Source: Lachnospiraceae bacterium
Lineage (GTDB): Bacteria; Bacillota; Clostridia; Lachnospirales; Lachnospiraceae
DNA: 37,731 nt
NCBI GenBank assembly: GCA_024699645.1
Contig: JAILPE010000097.1
Location: forward strand, 1-37,731
Direction of reading: 5' to 3'
Positions 1 through 8,225 of this stretch are shown here, piece by piece. The position numbers were made by a program, and so were the translations under genes. Below the pieces are notes generated by a model. The model worked only from the letters and a program-made list of their open reading frames with translations, was not told the origin of the DNA and did no database searches. How positions within the stretch are numbered: position 1 is the first letter of the stretch; each line of letters begins with the position of its first letter.

Positions 1-37
1 TGGGACCGGGAAGAAAAAAGTTTTATGGAGGAATACC

Positions 38-2299
38 ATGAAAGGTAAAGGGTTTATTAAACTTCTCGCGACACTTGTTGTTATTGCAATACTCGGTGTG
101 GTCGTGATAGTAGGTGTCAATAAGGATCATGCAATGTCGGCGAGAGATGTAAAGCTCGGTCTTGACCTTGCGGGTGGAGTCAGCATTACGTATGAGACGG
201 TAAAAGAGGATCCTACAGCTGACGAGTTAAGTGATACGGTCTACAAGATGCAGAGACGTGCTGAAGCATTCAGTACCGAAGCTCAGGTTTATCCTGAAGG
301 AGATCGTCGTATCACGGTTGCCATTCCTGATATCACAGATGCCGATGAAGTACTTAAACAGCTCGGAGATGCGGGAAACATTTATTTTGTATACGGTATG
401 AGCAGTAAAGGCGTTGCGAATATAGCTTATTCGCAGGATCCCGTAAGTCTTGCGACATCAACTACGCTTGCAAGAAGCCTTGACGAAATCATCGCTGACG
501 GCGACGTGGTTATTGACGGTACTCATATTACGGGTGCTTCGGCTGATATTATAACAAATCAGCTCGGAATGACCGAAAACATCGTCAGACTTAATCTTAA
601 CGATGAGGGACGTACAAGATTTGCCAGCGCTACAAGCTATTGCTACGGATATTACGGAAGCAATTCTTTGAACAACATAATCGCTATTGTTTATGATAAC
701 GAAGTCATCAGTGCACCTCAGGTTGCGGCAGTTATCAGCGACGGAGTTGCAACTATTTCGGGGCAGAGAGACTATGATGAAGCTAATATCCTTGCTTCCA
801 CGATCAGGATCGGTGCCCTTCCTCTTGAACTTTCAGTTCTTCGTTATTATGTAGAAAGTGCAAAGCTTGGTCTTGACGCACTTACTACGAGCCTTATCGC
901 CGGTCTTATCGGCTTTGTGCTCATTATAATCTTTATGATCGCATTCTACAGGATCCCCGGAGTTGCTTCGGCACTTGCGCTCCTGTTCTATATCGAGCTC
1001 ATGATAATCTGTCTGAATGTTTTCAATGTCACCCTGACATTGCCCGGTATTGCAGGTATCATCCTTTCGGTAGGTATGGCCGTTGATGCCAATGTCATCA
1101 TCTTCACACGTATCAGAGAAGAGATCGGAACAGGTAAAACAGTCAGATCTGCCATCAAGGTTGGTTTCCATAAAGCTCTTTCGGCCATTGTGGATGGTAA
1201 TGTTACAACCATTATCGCTGCCATCGTGCTTTTTGCTCTCGGATCGGGAACAGTAGTCGGATTTGCCCAGACACTCGCTATCGGTGTTGTACTCTCAATG
1301 CTCACAGCGCTTATAGTCACCAAGTTCGTACTCGGCGGATTATTTGAAGCCGGTTGTACAAAGGTCGGCCTTTACGGAACAAAGGTTGAAAAGCCTGCAA
1401 AGCCTTTTGTAAAGCATTTTCCCAAATTCATCTGTATTTCTGCGGTATGTATTATCGTCGGAATAGTAGGAATCTTTATAAACTTCGGTAAGTATGATGC
1501 ACCGTTCAATTACGGTCTTGATTTCGCAGGCGGAACCGCTACATCGATCACATTTGATGACGGAATCCCTGCAGATGCACAGAGCACTCTCGAAAAGCTC
1601 GTTCTTGATACTGTAAAGGAGAAAGCTGAACTTTCGACAGTTGAAAGCGAGAACATGATAACCGTTAAGACAAAAGAGCTTTCGACAGAAAACAGAGCAT
1701 TACTCACTCAGGCAATCATTGATAAATTCGGAGTAAGCGATGAGAACCTTTCGACCACGTCGGTAGGTTCGACTGTCAGCGGTGAGATGAAACGTGATGC
1801 AATTGTTGCCGTTATCGTTGCTACGATCTGCATGCTCATTTATATCTGGATCAGATTCCGCAACATCAACTTTGCTCTTGCGGCAGTTGTGGCACTTATC
1901 CATGATGTGCTTGTCGTTATCTCACTTTACGCTATCGATTCGGCAGGAATAACCGTAGGCAGCACATTTATCGCATGTCTGCTTACGATAGTCGGATATT
2001 CTATCAATGCTACGATCGTTATCTTTGACCGTATCAGAGAAAACATTGCCGAGAATCATAACCGCTACACATATGCCGAGATCGTGAACAGAAGTATCAC
2101 ACAGACGTTCAGCCGAAGCATCAATACTTCGCTCACAACATTTATCGCAGTATTCTTCCTTGCTGTTATGGGCGCTACTTCGGTAAGAGAGTTTGCAATC
2201 CCGCTTATTGTCGGAATAGTAGCAGGTACGTTCTCATCGATCTGCCTTACGGGCGGACTTTGGTATACACTTCAAAAGAAGTTAAAGAAGGAAGTCTGA
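38..2299 (+). CDS. secDF: Protein translocase subunit SecDF (fused SecD and SecF)
   Basis: This is a 753-residue fusion of the two accessory subunits of the Sec translocase. They sit in the cytoplasmic membrane and use the proton gradient to pull secreted proteins out after SecA/SecYEG. The SecD half has an N-terminal membrane segment (about residues 9-27), the GLDLAGG signature near residue 41 and a large extracytoplasmic domain. A membrane block follows, carrying DANVIIFTRIREE. The SecF half starts near residue 465 and has its own GLDFAGG and IVIFDRIREN signatures. The total length and two six-helix halves fit the fused form. The start is ATG with ATGGAGGA about 6 nt upstream. Its stop overlaps the recJ start as ATGA, so the two are probably translationally coupled. 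The promoter lies outside the window. Confidence 0.96.
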   Translation: MKGKGFIKLLATLVVIAILGVVVIVGVNKDHAMSARDVKLGLDLAGGVSITYETVKEDPTADELSDTVYKMQRRAEAFSTEAQVYPEGDRRITVAIPDITDADEVLKQLGDAGNIYFVYGMSSKGVANIAYSQDPVSLATSTTLARSLDEIIADGDVVIDGTHITGASADIITNQLGMTENIVRLNLNDEGRTRFASATSYCYGYYGSNSLNNIIAIVYDNEVISAPQVAAVISDGVATISGQRDYDEANILASTIRIGALPLELSVLRYYVESAKLGLDALTTSLIAGLIGFVLIIIFMIAFYRIPGVASALALLFYIELMIICLNVFNVTLTLPGIAGIILSVGMAVDANVIIFTRIREEIGTGKTVRSAIKVGFHKALSAIVDGNVTTIIAAIVLFALGSGTVVGFAQTLAIGVVLSMLTALIVTKFVLGGLFEAGCTKVGLYGTKVEKPAKPFVKHFPKFICISAVCIIVGIVGIFINFGKYDAPFNYGLDFAGGTATSITFDDGIPADAQSTLEKLVLDTVKEKAELSTVESENMITVKTKELSTENRALLTQAIIDKFGVSDENLSTTSVGSTVSGEMKRDAIVAVIVATICMLIYIWIRFRNINFALAAVVALIHDVLVVISLYAIDSAGITVGSTFIACLLTIVGYSINATIVIFDRIRENIAENHNRYTYAEIVNRSITQTFSRSINTSLTTFIAVFFLAVMGATSVREFAIPLIVGIVAGTFSSICLTGGLWYTLQKKLKKEV

Positions 2300-4038
2300 T
2301 GAAATCCGCATGGACCATTCTTAATAAATTAGGCGACGAGGCCGCCATATGCGCCGAAACAGGGTGCCCCAAAGTGGTGGCTCGTCTGCTCGTGAATAGA
2401 GATGTATGTGAAAAGGAAGCTGTAAGACGCTTCCTTTTTCCAAAGACAGAAGATTTTTACGATCCTTTCCTGATGAAAGGAATGAACCGCGCGTGTGACC
2501 TTATCGTCGACGCGATCGAAAGAGGGAAAAAGATCAGAGTTGTCGGCGATTATGATGTTGACGGCGTTATGTCGTCGTATATCTTAAGTGAAGGACTTGC
2601 CGCATTCGGAGCCGATGTGGATGTATACCTTCCGCATAGGGTGCGTGACGGCTATGGGATCAATTCTGAGATCGTGACAAAAGCTTTCGAGGACGGAACA
2701 GAAGTTATTGTTACCTGTGACAACGGGATATCTGCATTTGAAGCGGCAGAAAAGGCGAAAGAACTCGGAATAACCATGATCGTTACGGATCATCATGAAG
2801 CGGGGGAAGAAATACCGCCCGCCGATGTCGTTGTCGATCCTAAGCAGAAGGGATGTACATATCCCTACAGAGAGATTTGCGGAGCGGTGGTCGCCGCCAA
2901 GTTTATTGAGGCGATCGGAATAAAAACGGGTAAAAACATCAAGGCCTCTGATTATCTCGAATATATGTGTCTGGCCACGGTATGTGATGTTGTTCCGCTT
3001 GCAGATGAAAACAGGGCTATCGTTTCGCTTGGAATGGATGTACTCAGAAAGACTGAAAATCTTGGCCTTAAGGCTCTTATAGAGGTTAAACGGATCGATC
3101 CCGCGGACATAAACGAATATAAGATCGGATTTGTTTTGGGGCCGTGCATAAATGCGGCGGGCAGGATAGATGATGCCATGACGGCGCTTTCTTTATTAAA
3201 TGCGAAAAGTCCGCAGGAGGCACAACGACTGGCGCTCATATGCAGTGATCTAAACGACCGAAGAAAAGCCATGTCAGCCGAAGCTCTTGAAAAAGCAAAG
3301 AAAATAATAGGGATCCCCGGAGACGATGAAAGAGTTTTGGTGGTCCTTATCGAAGACTGCCATGAGAGCATACTCGGGATCGTGGCCGGAAATATAAGAG
3401 AAGCGTACAGCAGACCCGCAATCGTAATGACATATTCGGGAGAACTATTAAAAGGGTCCGCCAGAGGCGTGGAGGGATACAGTCTTTATGAAGCTCTGAC
3501 ATCGTGCCGGGAGCTTCTCGTCAAATACGGAGGACATGCACTTGCGGCGGGATTGTCGCTCGAAAAGGATAATCTTGAACGGTTTAAGGAAAAGATAAAT
3601 AGTATATGGCCTTTGAAGCCGGAAGAGATGCTGCCTGTGGTCAGGCTTGATGCAGAGGTTCCGTTTGAGATGATGACGATTGAAACGGTGGAATGGATCT
3701 CAAGACTTGCACCCTTTGGAGCACCTAACGACAAGCCTCTTTTTGCGGAACGCGAACTTTCCGTGATATCGATTTCCTACATGGGAAAAGAAAACAGTTC
3801 GCTCCGATTTAAACTGAAAACCCGGGCGGGAAGTTTTGTGACAGCTGTCAGCTTCCTTAAAGCGGAGGAAACGGTCGAAAAGCTTACGAGGCTGTTTGGA
3901 AAAGAAGAGGTCAATAAAGCTTTTGCGGGAATATCGAATTCGATAAAGATAACCGTTGCGTACGAGTCACAGATCAACGAATACAGAGGTTTATGCGAAG
4001 TGCAGATGATACTTCGGGATATATATGAAAAATGTTAG
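2299..4038 (+). CDS. recJ: Single-stranded-DNA-specific exonuclease RecJ
   Basis: This 579-residue DHH-family nuclease should degrade single-stranded DNA 5' to 3' in recombination and repair in the cytoplasm. The phosphoesterase motifs are intact: DYDVDG (D84, D86, D88), VTCDNG near 140, and DHH at D164-H165-H166. The family motif GPCINAAGRIDD is near residue 290, and the DHHA1 signature GGHALAAG is near 415. A C-terminal domain typical of RecJ follows. I chose ATG 2299, which overlaps the secDF stop and has AGAAGGAAG just upstream, over an in-frame start 39 nt earlier that has no ribosome site. The secD/secF-recJ neighbourhood is common in Firmicutes. Length is normal for RecJ, longer than NrnA-type DHH proteins. 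Confidence 0.94.
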   Translation: MKSAWTILNKLGDEAAICAETGCPKVVARLLVNRDVCEKEAVRRFLFPKTEDFYDPFLMKGMNRACDLIVDAIERGKKIRVVGDYDVDGVMSSYILSEGLAAFGADVDVYLPHRVRDGYGINSEIVTKAFEDGTEVIVTCDNGISAFEAAEKAKELGITMIVTDHHEAGEEIPPADVVVDPKQKGCTYPYREICGAVVAAKFIEAIGIKTGKNIKASDYLEYMCLATVCDVVPLADENRAIVSLGMDVLRKTENLGLKALIEVKRIDPADINEYKIGFVLGPCINAAGRIDDAMTALSLLNAKSPQEAQRLALICSDLNDRRKAMSAEALEKAKKIIGIPGDDERVLVVLIEDCHESILGIVAGNIREAYSRPAIVMTYSGELLKGSARGVEGYSLYEALTSCRELLVKYGGHALAAGLSLEKDNLERFKEKINSIWPLKPEEMLPVVRLDAEVPFEMMTIETVEWISRLAPFGAPNDKPLFAERELSVISISYMGKENSSLRFKLKTRAGSFVTAVSFLKAEETVEKLTRLFGKEEVNKAFAGISNSIKITVAYESQINEYRGLCEVQMILRDIYEKC

Positions 4039-4051
4039 GCAAATATGTCTG

Positions 4052-4080
4052 TTGCAACAAAACGACAAGAAATGTATAAT
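4052..4080 (+). promoter_or_regulatory. Sigma-A type promoter for the aldose epimerase gene
   Basis: A -35 box TTGCAA (4052-4057) and a perfect -10 box TATAAT (4075-4080) are separated by exactly 17 nt. The predicted transcript would start near 4087, immediately before the GAGGAGGA ribosome site, giving a very short leader. It lies just past the recJ stop codon, so galM can be transcribed apart from secDF-recJ. Confidence 0.75.
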
Positions 4081-4106
4081 CAATCAAGATGAGGAGGACA
4101 GGAAAA

Positions 4107-5156
4107 ATGTCTGTAACGGTTTCAGATTTTGGATGTTTAAAGGATGGCTCAAGAGCATCTCTTTTTACGATAAGGAACAAGAATGGGATAAGCGTTGAGA
4201 TCACAGATTTCGGAGCAAATCTTGTACGTCTCTTCGTACCCGACAGAAACGGAAAACTTGATGATATTGTACTCGGATTTGACGATGTAAAGGGTTACAC
4301 CGTAAACCCGTCATATTTTGGAAGTACGATAGGAAGAAATGCCAATCGTATCGGAAATTCAACATTTACGCTTGACGGAGAAACCTATAAGCTCGAAGTC
4401 AACGATAACGAAAACAATCTTCACAGTTCATTCGACGACGGATATAACAAGCGATTCTTTAAAGCAGAGATAAAGCCCGATGACAGCGTTACTTTCTCTC
4501 TTTTCAGCAAAGACGGCGATCAGGGATTCCCGGGTAACTTAAATATGAGCGTTACATACAAGCTTACCGACGATAACGAACTTGTTATAAGCTATACGGG
4601 TAAATCTGACAAGGATACGGTCTTTAATCCCACAAATCACAGCTATTTTAATCTCAGCGGTCATGACTCCGGGAGTGTGATGCACTGCAAGCTCAAACTC
4701 TTCTCGAAAGAGCTTACACCCGTTGCAGAGGGAAGTATACCGACCGGAGAGATCATGAAGATCGCAGGCACACCTTTCGATTTCTCGGAACTTACAACTA
4801 TCGGAGACAGGATTGATGATAAAAACGAACTCTTAGGGATCGGTTTGGGATACGATATCAATTATGTCATAGACAAGAAGGGACGCGAGTACGGATGTGC
4901 GGCTGTCCTTGTTGACGAAAAGAGCGGAAGGTCGATCACTGCATATACCGATCTGCCCGGTGTACAGTTATATACCGGAAATTGCATCAAAACCCAGAAA
5001 GGAAAGGGCGGCGTTACATATAAAAAGCGTAACGCAGTATGTCTTGAAACACAGTTCTATCCGGATGCCATTAATCATCCGGAGTTCCCTCAGCCTGTTC
5101 TTAAAGCGGGTGAAGAATTCACAAGCACAACCACTTATAAATTTGGGGTTTGCTAA
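4107..5156 (+). CDS. galM: Aldose 1-epimerase (galactose mutarotase)
   Basis: This is a 349-residue cytoplasmic enzyme of the GalM family, which interconverts alpha and beta anomers of galactose or glucose ahead of the Leloir pathway. The catalytic set is visible: H106 in NNLH, H178 in NPTNHSYFNL, D250 in GYD, and the general base E314 in CLETQFYPDA. GRNANRIG near residue 77 is also a family hallmark. The usual LHGG is LHSS here. I chose the second ATG (4107), which is 8 nt after GAGGAGGA; an in-frame ATG at 4089 overlaps that ribosome site. It has its own promoter. No other galactose gene is nearby, so the exact sugar is inferred. Confidence 0.93.
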   Translation: MSVTVSDFGCLKDGSRASLFTIRNKNGISVEITDFGANLVRLFVPDRNGKLDDIVLGFDDVKGYTVNPSYFGSTIGRNANRIGNSTFTLDGETYKLEVNDNENNLHSSFDDGYNKRFFKAEIKPDDSVTFSLFSKDGDQGFPGNLNMSVTYKLTDDNELVISYTGKSDKDTVFNPTNHSYFNLSGHDSGSVMHCKLKLFSKELTPVAEGSIPTGEIMKIAGTPFDFSELTTIGDRIDDKNELLGIGLGYDINYVIDKKGREYGCAAVLVDEKSGRSITAYTDLPGVQLYTGNCIKTQKGKGGVTYKKRNAVCLETQFYPDAINHPEFPQPVLKAGEEFTSTTTYKFGVC

Positions 5157-5250
5157 AAACAGAGCGATATTAAAATGAAAAGCCGGGATAGGACTCCCAC
5201 GGGCATTTAAGGCAACGGCAAAAATATTTCAAATGAAGAAAAAGAAAGGG

Positions 5251-5277
5251 CGGTCATGGGGAGATGACCGTAGGAGG
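5251..5277 (+). promoter_or_regulatory. Hairpin abutting the metY ribosome binding site
   Basis: CGGTCAT (5251-5257) and ATGACCG (5264-5270) form a perfect 7-bp stem around the loop GGGGAG. The next bases, TAGGAGG (5271-5277), are the ribosome binding site of the following gene. A second weaker hairpin (CCGGGA...TCCCaCGG) lies near 5183-5202. I could not match either to a SAM riboswitch or T-box. An accessibility switch for translation is possible but unproven. Confidence 0.4.
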
Positions 5278-5285
5278 AAAACAAA

Positions 5286-6566
5286 ATGAACGGATATTCA
5301 AAAGAAACCAATTGTATACTTGCGGGCTGGACACCCGGACAGGGTGAATCAAGACAGGTGCCGATCATTCAGAGCACCACATTTAAGTATGACACAAGCG
5401 ATGCTATGGGAAAGCTTTTCGATCTTGAAGCTGAGGGATATTTCTATACGAGACTTCAGAATCCCACAAACGATCATGTGGCAGCCAAGCTTGCCGAGCT
5501 TGAGGGCGGAGTTGCCGGAATGCTCACGTCTTCGGGTCAGGCCGCAAACTTCTTTGCTGTATTTAATATCTGTGAAACGGGAGATCATTTCATAGCTTCA
5601 TCTTCAATCTATGGCGGAACTTATAACCTTTTCGGCGTAACGATGAAGAAAATGGGCATCGAGGTTACTTTTGTTGATAACGAGATATCCGAAGAGGAAC
5701 TTGATAAGTGCTTCAGACCCAACACCAAGTGTGTATTCGGCGAGACGATAACCAATCCTACCGTCAATATCTTTGATATCGAAAAATTTGCAAAGGCTGC
5801 TCACAGCCACGGTGTTCCGCTCATTATGGACAACACTTTCGCAACACCGATCAACTGCAATCCCATAAAGTTTGGTTGTGATATCGTAACACATTCGACC
5901 ACAAAGTATCTTGACGGACATTCGGTTTGCGTCGGCGGAGCGATCATCGACAGCGGCAACTTTGACTGGATGGCTCATGCCGAAAAATTCCCCGGACTTT
6001 GCACTCCCGACGAAAGTTACCACGGGATCACATATGCAACGAAGTTCGGTAAGGCCGCATATATCACGAAAGCAACGGCACAGCTCATGAGAGATTTTGG
6101 TGCGATCCAGTCTCCCCAGCATGCGTTTTATCTTAATATCAGCATCGAGTCACTCGCGCTCAGGATCAAGCGTCATTGCGAAAGTGCCCTTAAGATCGCA
6201 AAATTCCTTGAGAAGCATGAGAAGGTTGCTTGGATCAACTATCCCGGCCTTGAGAGTGACAAGAACTATGCACTTGCTCAGAAATACTGCCCGAACGGGA
6301 CGTGCGGCGTAATGGCGTTCGGCATCAAGGGCGGAAGAGATGCTTCAATCAGATTTATGGACAATTTAAAGCTTGTATTTATCGATACACACGTTGCGGA
6401 TGCCAAGTCGGGTGTACTTCATCCCGCAAGCCATACGCATCGTCAGCTCACTGATGAGCAGCTCAGAGAGGCGGGTATCAATCCTGATCTTATCAGATTC
6501 TCCGTAGGTCTTGAGGATCCCGATGAGATAATCGAAGATATCAAGCAGGCACTTGATAAGGCTTGA
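5286..6566 (+). CDS. metY: O-acetylhomoserine sulfhydrylase-type PLP enzyme (MetY-like)
   Basis: This 426-residue cytoplasmic enzyme belongs to the Cys/Met-metabolism PLP family. The most likely reaction is direct sulfhydrylation of O-acetylhomoserine to homocysteine for methionine synthesis. The PLP-binding lysine is K207 in STTKYLDGH. YTRLQNPT near residue 58, the GG-containing cofactor loop (YGGTYNLF) and the C-terminal IRFSVGLEDPDEI all fit. The length (about 425-430) and the HPASHTHRQLTDEQL region resemble MetY rather than the shorter cystathionine lyases. A methionine gamma-lyase activity cannot be excluded from sequence alone. The start is ATG with TAGGAGG 8 nt upstream, after a hairpin-rich leader. 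No methionine gene adjoins it. Confidence 0.88.
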   Translation: MNGYSKETNCILAGWTPGQGESRQVPIIQSTTFKYDTSDAMGKLFDLEAEGYFYTRLQNPTNDHVAAKLAELEGGVAGMLTSSGQAANFFAVFNICETGDHFIASSSIYGGTYNLFGVTMKKMGIEVTFVDNEISEEELDKCFRPNTKCVFGETITNPTVNIFDIEKFAKAAHSHGVPLIMDNTFATPINCNPIKFGCDIVTHSTTKYLDGHSVCVGGAIIDSGNFDWMAHAEKFPGLCTPDESYHGITYATKFGKAAYITKATAQLMRDFGAIQSPQHAFYLNISIESLALRIKRHCESALKIAKFLEKHEKVAWINYPGLESDKNYALAQKYCPNGTCGVMAFGIKGGRDASIRFMDNLKLVFIDTHVADAKSGVLHPASHTHRQLTDEQLREAGINPDLIRFSVGLEDPDEIIEDIKQALDKA

Positions 6567-6603
6567 AAAATGTTAAACTCTTGGATGATCGAAGGAATGC
6601 GCG

Positions 6604-6655
6604 GAAGCGAAACCGCTTCTGAATGGTAAGAGTAATGTCGGAAGCGAAAACGCTT
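6604..6655 (+). repeat. Two direct copies of a small hairpin in the uracil permease leader
   Basis: The motif GGAAGCGAAAmCGCTT occurs at 6603-6618 and again at about 6640-6655. Each copy folds as a short stem (GAAGCG/CGCTTC and AAGCG/CGCTT) with a four-base A-rich loop. They lie between metY and the permease. No T tract follows either one, so they are not ordinary terminators. No PyrR-type attenuator or purine aptamer is recognisable. Confidence 0.45.
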
Positions 6656-6750
6656 ATTGCTTAATGAATAATGCGGATATTTATGTATATCTGTTTGCGT
6701 AAATACCCGAATTATAAAAAAACAATTATAATTTAGGAGGGGTTTGTTTT

Positions 6751-8115
6751 ATGAAAATGATTTACCAGGTGGATGACAGACCGGCGTTTTCAAAGGTTAT
6801 CGTCTTCGCAATCCAGCAGTTACTTGCGATCATGGCTGCAACTCTTGTTGTGCCGATCAACGTTAGCGCAGATGCAGGTCTTGTCGGCGCTGATGCCATG
6901 AGTCCTGCGGCAGCACTCTTTGGAGCCGGTGTCGGAACACTTGTTTACATCCTTTTCACCAGAAAAAAGAGTCCGATGTTCCTTGGATCATCCTTCTCAT
7001 TCATTCCTTCAATGATCGCTGCGTTTGCAGGTGCTACGAGTGTGGCTCTCGGCTATGCGGGCATCCTTATCGGTGCGGTTCTTGCAGGTCTGGTTTATGT
7101 TGTTCTTTCGTGTATTGTTAAAGCGGTTGGTGTTAACTGGATCGCAAAGATCATGCCTGCTGCAGTTATCGGACCCACGGTTGCGATCATAGGTCTCGGT
7201 CTTGCGGGAAGTGCGGTAGGACAGCTTAAAACCGCTTCGGCAGGCGGCCACGAGCTTATCGCGATCCTTTGCGGACTCGTTACTCTTGGAGTGACAATGA
7301 TAGCTTCTGTTTTCGGAAAGAAGACAGCCAAGCTCATTCCCTTCATAATCGGTATCCTTGCCGGATATGTATGTGCTGCGATCTTTACATTCATCGGTAT
7401 GGCAACGGATTGTGATGCGCTGATGATTGTCAACTTTGACGGACTTACGTCACTCTTTGCGGACGGTGTGACAGTCAAGAGTTTCTTTACGGTACCTGAT
7501 TTTACATTCCTTAAGGCATTCGGCGGATTCTCGGATTTCAGCTTTGGTTATTTCGGAACTGTAGCGCTTGCTTATGTACCCGTCGGATTTGTTGTTTTTG
7601 CAGAGCATCTTGCAGATCACAGAAATATGTCATCGATCATTGAAAAAGATCTCCTTAAAGAGCCCGGACTCAACAAGACCCTTCTCGGAGACGGTGTCGG
7701 CTCGATCGCCGGCGCATTCTTCGGTGGCTGCCCCAACACAACATACGGTGAGTCGATCGCTTGTGTGGCTATCACAGGAAATGCTTCTGTTTCATCGATC
7801 TACACAGCAGCAGGTCTTGCAATCGTGATCTCTTTCCTTTCACTCTTCGTAGGATTCTTTAATACGATCCCGCTTTGTGTAATGGGCGGTGTATGTATGG
7901 CTCTTTACGGATTTATCGCCGTAAGCGGTCTTAAGATGCTTAAGGATGTCGACCTTGATGACAACAGAAACCTCTTTACCGTATCTGTTATCCTTGTTGC
8001 GGGCATCGGCGGACTTGCACTTGATTTCGGCAACATCGTTATCACCAACGTTGCTACGGCGCTTATTCTCGGTATCATCGTAAATCTCGTCCTCGGGAAA
8101 AAGAAAAAGGCCTGA
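6751..8115 (+). CDS. uraA: Uracil permease (UraA, nucleobase-cation symporter NCS2 family)
   Basis: This is a 454-residue integral membrane transporter, with the 13-14 hydrophobic segments expected of the NCS2 fold. It probably imports uracil with a proton. The N-terminus (DDRPAFSKVIVFAIQQLLAIM) and FLGSSFSF near residue 75 are typical of the uracil branch. The substrate-site region is AEHLADH (E285), and NTTYGES near residue 329 is the family signature with E334. A lysine-rich tail ends the protein. TAGGAGGGG precedes the ATG by about 8 nt. No pyrimidine gene flanks it, and xanthine specificity is a less likely alternative. The leader carries twin hairpins. Confidence 0.92.
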   Translation: MKMIYQVDDRPAFSKVIVFAIQQLLAIMAATLVVPINVSADAGLVGADAMSPAAALFGAGVGTLVYILFTRKKSPMFLGSSFSFIPSMIAAFAGATSVALGYAGILIGAVLAGLVYVVLSCIVKAVGVNWIAKIMPAAVIGPTVAIIGLGLAGSAVGQLKTASAGGHELIAILCGLVTLGVTMIASVFGKKTAKLIPFIIGILAGYVCAAIFTFIGMATDCDALMIVNFDGLTSLFADGVTVKSFFTVPDFTFLKAFGGFSDFSFGYFGTVALAYVPVGFVVFAEHLADHRNMSSIIEKDLLKEPGLNKTLLGDGVGSIAGAFFGGCPNTTYGESIACVAITGNASVSSIYTAAGLAIVISFLSLFVGFFNTIPLCVMGGVCMALYGFIAVSGLKMLKDVDLDDNRNLFTVSVILVAGIGGLALDFGNIVITNVATALILGIIVNLVLGKKKKA

Positions 8116-8225
8116 GATGTTAAACGTCAAAAAAGCCCGAGAGGCAAAAGACCGAAAAAGGCATGATCGGTAAAGACCGGAAAGCCTGAAAGGCAAAATA
8201 GAAAGTTTTGAAAGAAAAAAGATAA

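Noticed and set aside
5157-5285. SAM riboswitch or T-box upstream of metY
   Set aside because: Neither the S-box core nor the T-box TGGNACCGCG-type motif is present; only short hairpins are seen.
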